NCBI GenBank assembly: GCA_903813345.2
Contig: CAIIXF020000001.1
Location: 10,141,598 to 10,205,597, forward strand
Length of the DNA stretch: 64,000 bases
From: Owenia fusiformis
Taxonomy: Eukaryota > Annelida > Polychaeta > Sabellida > Oweniidae
Reading direction: 5' to 3'
Positions 56,801 through 64,000 of this stretch are shown piece by piece (the first letter of the stretch is position 1; each line of letters opens with the position of its first letter). The notes below the pieces were generated by a model. It had not been told where the DNA came from and searched no databases. It saw only the letters and a program-made list of their open reading frames with translations. The position numbers and the translations under genes are program-made.

Positions 56801-57612
56801 TTGTTGATAAACAACAATCTAATTGGCCACAACTTCTACCAGGTATTTTAGCCTCTTATAGGTTTTCACCAGCAACTGAGTCTACTGGGTATTCCCCTTA
56901 CTATTTGTTGTATGGTAAGGAACCCCTTATGCCACTAGATACTATGGTACCAGTAAGTATGGGACAAAGTACAGTCACAGACAGACTACAAGATATACAG
57001 ACTAACTTAGAGGTAGCAAGGGATATAGCTAAAGAGAATCAAGAAGCTGCAAAGATAAAGACTAAAACCCAACATGATAAAAAGGCGAAACTACCACAGT
57101 TCAAGGTAGGTGATAGAGTATGGTTACATGTGCCTAAAACTCCAACAGGTCTAACACCTAAACATTGTAGAAAATATCAGGGTCCATATTACATTGTAAG
57201 GGCTAATGCTAACATGACATACAAACTAATAAGGTGTAGTGATGATCGTTTATTGAGATCTTTGGTACATGCAAATAGATTGAAGCCTTATGTAGATCCA
57301 GAGACAAGACCAACAAATATACCAAGAGTTCAACAGGGACAGGTATTACAGGATGACAATCATATTGATCAAGGTAGTAGTAGTATTAGTGATAGTAGTA
57401 GTGAAAGTGATCAGCATCCACCTCAGGTACAAGAAGTTGAGCGACTCTTGGCATGTGGTAAACACAATGGAAAAAAGTGTTATAAGGTGAAGTGGCGTAA
57501 TGAGAAAAAGAGTACATGGGAGTATGAAGAAAATATTCCAAGAAATTTAATAAGGGAATACCATATCACCAAAACAAACACTGGTAAAGTAAGGAAAAGG
57601 AAAACTAGATAA
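53833..57612 (+). CDS. pol: Retrotransposon Pol (PR-RT-RH-IN-chromodomain)
   Basis: 1259 aa from the first Met; the frame is open from the codon after the gag UGA (53764). Aspartic protease motif DTGA at 43-46. Reverse transcriptase active site YCDD at 379-382. RNase H with CDASG at about 527-531 and YTDH at 593. Integrase zinc domain with His814 and Cys851, and catalytic Asp882, Asp941 and Glu977 (35 residues between the last two). Chromodomain at about 1201-1245 with YKVKW and STWEYEENIP, a module that targets integration to chromatin marks in chromoviruses. No internal stop or frameshift seen, so the enzyme looks intact. Confidence 0.95.
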   Translation: MKSDSGKVAIPAVQSVKVNLQRSVSNIIIHTNIVDNNIKALVDTGAEQSCMRLALYEKLNLHKKCPISPTNIELYGAGGETHKLEVLGVANVPLKFEEFEYVQPMHILKSANHDVILGEDFFSQSQALIDFTQKVVILQRGDPIKHSTYTTNKPRLTACVNNVAIGSGVQTSGINLEKSKLPEGEKAELITFIDKNKDVFSQNMNELGCANSTYEHVIRTKSDKPVQQRFYRYSQEQKNEIDKQCDQMLEYGIIEHSVSEYASPVVLVKKKSNEYRLAIDYRRLNKNTEAIHYPLPQLNDIIDCIAHSKATIFSVLDMHSGFWQLPLSESSKHKTAFVTHKGKFQFNRMPFGLKNAPMSFQRVMNDVLKGLTWDFVLVYCDDIIVFSKDMKEHLNHLDQVFTRLRKANLKLKPSKCKLALEKVVYLGFVFTKEGITVDNEKIKTILSYPQPTNVTEVRAYLGLCNFYRRFVKGFSNIVAPLNNLMRKNVEFVWDEQCENAFQESKIMLTTEPVLVYPDLQKLFIISCDASGTAIGYILGQIDEQGRERAVSYGGRSLSTGERKWSITERECLALIEAINEYHIYIANAHFIVYTDHISLKYLQSIKDHTGRLGRWSIKLQAYDFTIEFRCGKSNSNADALSRRPYEVNECKQMCQQTTTIQTEDSGITQDNCTDEWVAYSIPSPTTMQTGNIGAEGQNVKCPISESKQQTGMCSDLSALSSICEITQSSNEVFQNKQRQDPQLQMYIKYLEQDELPDKENLARKVILESQDFLIKDGILYHMYYPRGKGHKSDRVVIQLAIPQQLREDVLQCYHDSLMGGHQGQDRTYNTIRYKYYWPKMYSDIEKYVKSCEICQQSKRYHGQRAPLQPLPTGSLFSRVHMDILGPIHKVNGFQYILLIVDSFSKWPEAVALKSIEATEVARVLFTEFICRYGSMKTLITDRGQNFMSKVIQELCRMFGIEHRATSSYHPETNSSCERMNSTINQAFRCFVDKQQSNWPQLLPGILASYRFSPATESTGYSPYYLLYGKEPLMPLDTMVPVSMGQSTVTDRLQDIQTNLEVARDIAKENQEAAKIKTKTQHDKKAKLPQFKVGDRVWLHVPKTPTGLTPKHCRKYQGPYYIVRANANMTYKLIRCSDDRLLRSLVHANRLKPYVDPETRPTNIPRVQQGQVLQDDNHIDQGSSSISDSSSESDQHPPQVQEVERLLACGKHNGKKCYKVKWRNEKKSTWEYEENIPRNLIREYHITKTNTGKVRKRKTR

Positions 57613-59586
57613 GAAAGCAAATCGATACATCATGCATGCATTTAAGTCCCATATTAGTTAGTTGTTTGAGTAAGTACATGTAGGCATTATATGATGTATG
57701 ATATGGTATTGTAAAGAAACTATAGCAGTTTATTGTTTGATATATTCTATGGTACAAGTATACAGCACAGGTGAGGTATAAGAGATGATGCTATTAAATT
57801 AAGGTAAGGGTATCAGGTGTAAATGTAAAGATAAAAGAGTATTAAGTGAGAAATAATAAAGTAAATGCAATGTAATAAAGCAAGTGAAATGATAATAAAG
57901 CAAGTGAAAAATAAAGAGAATATCTGGTTCCAATCAAGAGGATTAAAACACAGGTCTATTTAATGTACAAGTAGATCTGCGGATCCCAGGAAGATCAAAC
58001 CTTAAAGAAAAGGTTAACCTAGGACAGCGTGCGACCTAGTCTGAGTTATTTAATGGCTAAAACCCCACATTACAAATGCAGTAATAAGACGTTGTTATCT
58101 GTGTATGTAATTGTGTAGCCAGTGTCTTAACGTCTAATTAAAGGGGCAGGTAGTGGCTCACGAATGCGGCAACCCCACCTTGCTGTCATTTATACAGTAA
58201 GGTAAGTCCAAGTTCTGACATAAGCACGTAGTACATATAGTGTGTAGAAGTGTTAGTTAGAATAACATATGTAGTTCAAGTGAAAGTAAAACAAATGTAG
58301 TCCAAGTGAAAGTGAAAGAAATGTAGTTCAAGTGAAATCCTAATGAAAAAGGATAAGACAGTGAGCCAAAATAAAAGTGTCAATATTGCATGGCCAACCC
58401 TGCTAATATTTTTAAATGTCTTAACCTGTAAACTAATAAAGTGTTAGGATTATTTACTAATATTTAGTATAGTGCCTTCTGGTAAATATAGTTACTGGGT
58501 GCAAACTACTTCCTGGGAGCTAGACACTAATTGGGACCAGTTAATTTGAGAATGACAACTTATAATAATCTTAATTGTTCAAAATATATAATTAATTAAT
58601 CCTAAATTAAATATCTATGTACAACTTAAATTGAATTCATGGACTGCTACAGTCAGTTTACATTGTTTAAGAAGTTCAATTGCAAGGGATTATTTGCCTT
58701 ACTTCTCTTATACTTCATCAATGTGAGTTTCTCATTATTATTTAAATGTGCCAGACAAAGGTCATATACCAAAGCATTATGGTAGAGATAAAGTTTGCAC
58801 AAACAATTATGATGTGCATCATTAACAGTGTTTATAAACAAAACTTAGTAGAAAGGTAGGATTTAGTGCAAGTTACTTTTAACTAGATATGGTTATAATA
58901 GGCCATAAAAGATTTTTTTTCTCCTGTACATATGATTGTAATTTTTAACTCAAGAAAATACAGGATTGGATTGTGCCAAGTTGAAGTTTTTACTGGCAAC
59001 AGAATCATCACGTGAAATTCTGTACTGGTGCATAATGAGTGATCAATTACCTTTGTTGGTTGTTAATTACAGTTTGGGTATTTTCACAAAGAAATTGTCC
59101 TATTTATAATTGTTTTATTGAGTTTAATAATTATTATGGTAGTTTATGATGATTTTAGTTAGATAAACAGTATGTAAATTGTAAAGTAGAGTATACAAAT
59201 AGGTGTTTAAAAATATATATATATATGCGACCACTCTGAACACTAAATTGCTTAAAATAAGAATTGCTAGCAGACAATTTGAAAGTTGGTAGACTTATGG
59301 CCTCAAGAATTTATGGAGGAGTTATTAATCTTCTAATATGATGAATTTCTTGATTAATGAAAATGATGCTGAATTATATTAACTCTGATAGTGCAACAAT
59401 TAATATTATAAACAATGTGACTTTACTTCAGGAAGGAAGGACAATATGACACTCCTCATCTCCAGGCAATGACATCAACATTGGGCGATGACATCAACGT
59501 TGGACGTTGATATAACATTTTACGTATTTTATACTTTGATAGAATTTAACATTACAGGTTATATATTTTTAACTTGGACTGATTAA
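57613..59586 (+). other. Retrotransposon region between pol and 3' LTR, no ORF
   Basis: About 2 kb with no envelope and no long ORF. Simple direct motifs occur (AATAAAGCAAGTGAAA and TAGTTCAAGTGAAA, each repeated). A purine tract GGAAGGAAGGA at 59431-59441 is followed at 59447 by TGACACTCC and could be the polypurine tract. GATGACATCAACNTTGG is repeated just after it. Confidence 0.6.
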
Positions 59587-60145
59587 ACGGAGTGATTTTC
59601 ATTTAGAATGCGGGACGCATTCTTTGGAGGAGAAGCAAATGTGACGGAGTGATTTTCATGTTGTATTTTATAATTAATATCTTATACTTTTACTTTGTTT
59701 TTACTTTGTAAATTAATTAATGGAAACATGATACAAAAAGCATTTAGATAAACAACAGGTCATGTAGTACACCTGGGATATCTCTGGTCAGTTTCTCACA
59801 TTAAATATGCAATCATTACAATTGTTCAGAGCATCTTCAGACTTACAAATGTTTCTTTAATTTACATTTAATTTACATTTCTATATCTTGGATTCTAATT
59901 AGGATTTGAAGCAGTCTTCCTATTGTTAAACTTTTTACATAACAGATTTGAAGTGATCATGTGATGTCTGGTTTTGAAGAATATACTATATGCCATGTGA
60001 GATTTGGGACACTTTCGGCCTAGACTTCAAAAAGACATAACTAGATTTAGCAGTAGATTAGAAGTGAAAACAAGTGAAATAAATAAAAGATAGAAATTAA
60101 AACATCACACTATTGTGAACATTTAATATAAAGAAAGCCCGGTCA
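59587..60145 (+). repeat. 3' LTR
   Basis: It matches the 5' LTR from ACGGAGTGATTTTC onwards and ends CCCGGTCA. The expected TG start is replaced by AA, and no purine tract directly precedes it. If the LTR really starts at the TGAC at 59447, it would be about 699 bp and the 5' copy would be truncated. Divergence from the 5' LTR is confined to the final 95 bp. Confidence 0.85.
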
Positions 60146-63100
60146 TAATAGCTTCAAGTTATTGATACCTAACAAGGCAACTACAAAACCCTAAACAAAT
60201 AACTATTTCCAAAGTTTATATATTTATTGGAAGAAAATTGTTTGAAACTCAACTCCAATATCTGTTAAGCCAATGCATTGTCATTTAACTCTCCGGTTTC
60301 TTTACATCCAAGTGATACATTATACATGTTAAAAGAGCAAAATATATTGGGGAATGCTTTTTGTATTGTTACCTATATAACTGAGAGAGTATGGAGTGAT
60401 TGATTCCAGTTTCAAAGCGGTAGTAGTCAATCAATGTTTTACATATTGAGTGAAGCGAGGAACGGGGACACGATTGGGGAAAATGTTTAATCCTGACTCT
60501 GGAGACAAATGATGACAGGGTGGATAAGAATTAGCATAGGTTTCCGATGAAACCATACGTTATACGCTAGTTAATGGGGCCCTCCATGACAGTTACACAT
60601 AATCCAATAACACCACTAATCAAACCTATCACTCAACTAAGAGATTGCAAAGAAAAATACACATATAATAGCCTCACTGGTGGATTAGCGTGTTGATAGG
60701 CATATTAATATCGCCAATCACACACAACTAGTTAAAAAGAAATCAGTCATCGAAAGTTAATCACTAGTTACGGATAAAGGCTGTTTTTATACAATAAGAG
60801 TGTATTATGGTTTGACCCTGGGTTAGAGGCTAGGATCCCTCCCTCCCCCAGCTCTAACTGCTGCTACATCTAACGGGAAATTGCAGGTGTGCTCAACACA
60901 TCACCTCATTAAACACACATCCCTTGGCGCAACAAACCACTCAGAAAATTGCTAATTTCAAAGTTAAGTTTATAAATTGCCGTTTTGGTCATCCTTTTTG
61001 CTGCTTATCTGCATCTATTCAGCTTTATGAGGAAATTATTCACCTAGTTCAATGTAGTTATTTCCCCATGCAGCCTGTATAGAGTGGCTATCTAATGGTG
61101 GGGGATAAATCAACTCCAAGTGACGGTATATCGCACCTTCGATCAACCAGCCGGCAAACACCTAAACCCCATTAGAAAGTCAAAATATCTGGTGTTATTT
61201 CACGCTTTAGAAAGTGAGAAAATGGATTGAGAAAAAGTTATTAGAGTTGAAAAGGTGCTGAATGGCGAAATGAATGCGTATGATTTGAGCGTATATTGGC
61301 GTGAAATAACTCAGTGGCTCGGAATAACATTGTGCTCCATAGATGTTCAGTTGAGACAACTAAAGTGTATTGAGACACTGGTGTAGCTGTCACACAAGTT
61401 CATATTTCAAATTTTCATCAAGTCATCAACCCATAATGACATTGTGCGTCACTGAATATTTTGCGTCAATGGCAATCTTGGCTATGAATGAGCTGAATTC
61501 CAATTCTAAACATGATACAATGGTAAATTATTTTTTGTAAGTGATTCCACATGACAAATTGGTATAAATTACATTGAAAAAACATTTGTCCACTCATGTA
61601 TATGTATCCGTAACCACCACACACATTGAGAAACTAACACACCGTAGTAGGTTTATTAGACAGTGAGACTCTTCGCTATATATATGACTCCCAGCTGCAT
61701 CAAACTTTCACTTTTTTCATGACTCGACTCCATAAATCAAATCATTAAAATTAATCTTTCATTTTTCAAATCTTTTTCAATGAACTCAGTTCAAGCATTA
61801 TTTTTCAAATCTGATGATGTTTTTTAAGAAAATTGCTAAATTACATGTTGTTTGAATAGATTGTTGACTGAGGGAAACGGTAAGAGAACTAGAGAGTATG
61901 ACATTTTGATTGAACTTAACACTGTAAGCTGCGAGCCATCTGGGCCTTGGGGAGCTCTCAGTGGTTAAGTGTCAATACATCGCTGCTTTATCACCCCACA
62001 GGGGTCCCCCGTCCACAGTGCCTCTATCTAGGCGGAAAATTCACTGACAATCAGTGAATGGAGTCCTCTCTCACAACATAGACTCTATTCAGTTTCACGC
62101 TATGATCCATTATGTCTCCACCATGGCTAAGCAAGCCAAACCAGGCAGAGAAAATTTGACTTTTGATGTTAAAAATTGATCCCTAGGGCGCAAAAACATC
62201 TCAACGGGAGTTTAAAAAAGTTACCTTGAGAGAAATTAGCTAATTAAACAGTCAACCATACTGAATAAATGTTATCCTAATTTTTCATCAATATTATTTG
62301 AAGATGATAAGAGAGTTGACAATGGACCATATTGCCCTCACGGTGGGATGTAGTTGCTAAGAAACAGGGCCAATTTGTAGTTAGGAGTCAAGCCAGAATG
62401 ATGCCATCTGTCTCTATGGGGTCTACAATTAGCCAATACTACCTAAGAGTTGTCAAGTGGCTCTCGGCTTCACAGAAAAATGGGAAGAAGCATGTTTTAA
62501 AAGTAGATCCTACAAATCAGCAAACACTTGAAATAAACCAAGCCGAGATGTTGCTACTTTTTATCCTGAAAAGGCATGAATATTACATGTGATGTAGTGC
62601 TAAATAACATGTCTTAAATGAAAGAATTGCCACTTTGCTTCTGTTATTTGATACTGGTATGAATAAATAAAATGGAAATAAAGAATAATCTACAATGCTG
62701 GCTGATCGTTTGAATATTAAAAATTATAATTTTTGGAATAAATTATATTTTATAGTTGATAAATAAAAGTTAATGAAAATATACTATGAATTATTTACCG
62801 TATACATTGTATAATAAAATTTTAAAACTGGTTTGGTTTTCTAAACAGTAAATCAATCATATATATTATTGTATTACCAATGAAGTATAAATAACCATAG
62901 TGCTCTCAAAAAAATATAAGGGTTTTTCACATCACTTACAATTTGATGTACAATTTTATGTCTGACCACAGTTTTATATTGGCCTTCCTTTTTAATGTGG
63001 GGGATGAGACCGACCTGCAGGTGTGTGTCAAAAAGACAATTATAAATGAAGATGTCTTGATAACAAATGATGTAAACCATCATGTATAGACAAAAAAGAT

Positions 63101-64000
63101 GCTAGGGGACATGGATGCATCGATGTATACATTATGAATAGCTTCAAAGCAGCCTATTGTTAATAGATATCGTAAATAAATGACATTTAGTCGGCCATTG
63201 TCATTGATGCCACTGTGCATATGTAGGCCCGCCCCACAGTATGCTAATCTATGGCTAATTAGTAAGGTTGAACAAATTTGTTTTTTTATTCAGTCAACTT
63301 GCACAATGTCGAGGTGCAGTTTATTATTGACAGGGCTGGTATGAAGCTGCTAAATGGTGCACATAATGGAAATATGTGGCTAACAACTGTGGTTGCCGTA
63401 GAGAGCTTGACGAGGTGTTATCCACGATGTCACATTACTTCTCGATATCACTCGGTCCACTCCATAAAATCTGTATTACCGCAAACATAGTACATCCATG
63501 TGCAAATCACTTCCATTAGAACTCTAAGTCGGTCTCTTTGGACCAGTTTATCAAAAATTGCTATTGGCTCCATTACAAAGAAGTAGCTTTGTGGGACATA
63601 AGTAATGAAATGCATGGTCATTTGCAACATCACTTCAGGCCTCTTTGGAACTTCAAATAGACACTATGAGAAAATAAAATGAACAATTAAGCCATCAAAT
63701 CTAAAGAATGACAATTTAATCGTAAATTAAGTTATTGTGGTCCAAGTCTATTGGATATGCTGTATAGTGATAAAGGTATACAATTTTACGCTTTAATAGT
63801 TGTAATGAAATCGCGGTTTAATTTTAGTCTTATTTTTAGTGTTGAAAATGATGATAAAATGAAATCCAAATCAATATATTACTTCCTTTTTATCATGGAT
63901 ATTATTTCAGAATTGTAAATTGTTTCATTATTCATGAATTTATTTCGTGGATTTATTCTTTAACAGAAAGAGTTAATATTATAAATAATTAAAAGTATTA
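60146..64000. other. Non-coding sequence beyond the retrotransposon
   Basis: No gene is assigned. Sequence at about 60.4-62.6 kb is less AT-rich and more complex than its surroundings, with a perfect hairpin TTCACTGA-CAA-TCAGTGAA at 62040-62058. ATGCTAAT (63241-63248) and CTAATTAG (63255-63262) lie close together. It could be RNF220 intron or 5' flank. Confidence 0.4.

Larger units (their letters stand above)
52245..60145 (+). mobile_element. Ty3/gypsy-type LTR retrotransposon with chromodomain
   Basis: 7.9 kb on the plus strand: 5' LTR, a leader of only 33 nt, gag, an in-frame UGA, pol (protease, reverse transcriptase, RNase H, integrase, chromodomain), about 2 kb without ORFs, and a 3' LTR. 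Integrase after RT and RNase H marks the Ty3/gypsy order. The C-terminal chromodomain suggests a chromovirus-type lineage. No envelope ORF is seen. No convincing target duplication was found. The element lies antisense to RNF220, probably within an intron. Confidence 0.93.

Noticed and set aside
62332-62592. 86-codon plus-strand ORF
   Set aside because: No domain or splice context; interpreted as non-coding.
62940-63014. A 75-nt minus-strand exon (acceptor CACACACCTGCAG, donor GTAAGT, reading VGLIPHIKKEGQYKTVV) upstream of RNF220
   Set aside because: Splice sites are good, but neither open phase fits the next recognised RNF220 exon and the peptide matches nothing I know. It might belong to an unseen exon chain.
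1-64000. CRISPR arrays, rRNA genes or bacterial operons
   Set aside because: Spliced metazoan genes throughout; the tandem repeats found lack unique equal-length spacers, and no rRNA-like sequence was seen.

Overview
This is animal nuclear DNA: AT-rich, with GT-AG spliced genes of metazoan families (a TSPAN13/31-type tetraspanin, an SLC25A39/40 mitochondrial carrier, a homeobox gene, an RNF220 E3 ligase) and a dense load of DNA transposon remnants plus one Ty3/gypsy retrotransposon. The compact ambulacrarian/mollusc-like gene style and repeat types suggest a marine invertebrate, but I cannot fix the phylum. All exon models were built by hand from ORFs, splice consensus and recalled family sequences; there is no transcript evidence.

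Layout. (1) 1-3.2 kb: 3' flank with a tandem repeat and a small TA-flanked MITE. (2) 3.5-19.8 kb, minus strand: a tetraspanin, exons 2 to 6 recognised, first short exon not found. All its internal junctions are phase 0. It carries two tandem, alternative copies of the exon for the second half of the large extracellular loop plus TM4 (13992-14168 and 13768-13947), separated by only 44 nt. The last exon ends in a GYDQF sorting-type motif. Its introns hold a CAC-ended TIR element with 5-bp target duplication, a 445-bp-arm fold-back element, a dead mariner copy and many MITEs. (3) 20.6-22.2 kb: two adjacent inverted-repeat elements. (4) 22.7-30.0 kb, plus strand: a complete nine-exon SLC25A39/40 carrier of 349 aa. 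(5) 30-33.7 kb: repeat-rich spacer. (6) 33.9-35.6 kb, plus strand: a three-exon, 275-aa divergent homeodomain protein with Lys in place of the near-invariant Asn51, followed by a 21-bp minisatellite. (7) 38.8-47.5 kb, minus strand: eight C-terminal exons of RNF220, ending in its RING; the N-terminal exons lie at higher coordinates and are not recognised. (8) 52.2-60.1 kb, plus strand: a Ty3/gypsy-type LTR retrotransposon with gag, pol and a C-terminal chromodomain, antisense to RNF220. (9) 60.1-64 kb: non-coding sequence with islands of higher complexity that could be regulatory.

The four host genes belong to unrelated pathways (membrane organisation, mitochondrial glutathione import, transcription, ubiquitylation); I see no operon-like co-operation. 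The most interesting points are the alternative tetraspanin exons, the atypical homeodomain, the CAC-ended 5-bp-TSD elements, and the structure of the retrotransposon (in-frame UGA between gag and pol, unequal LTR ends).
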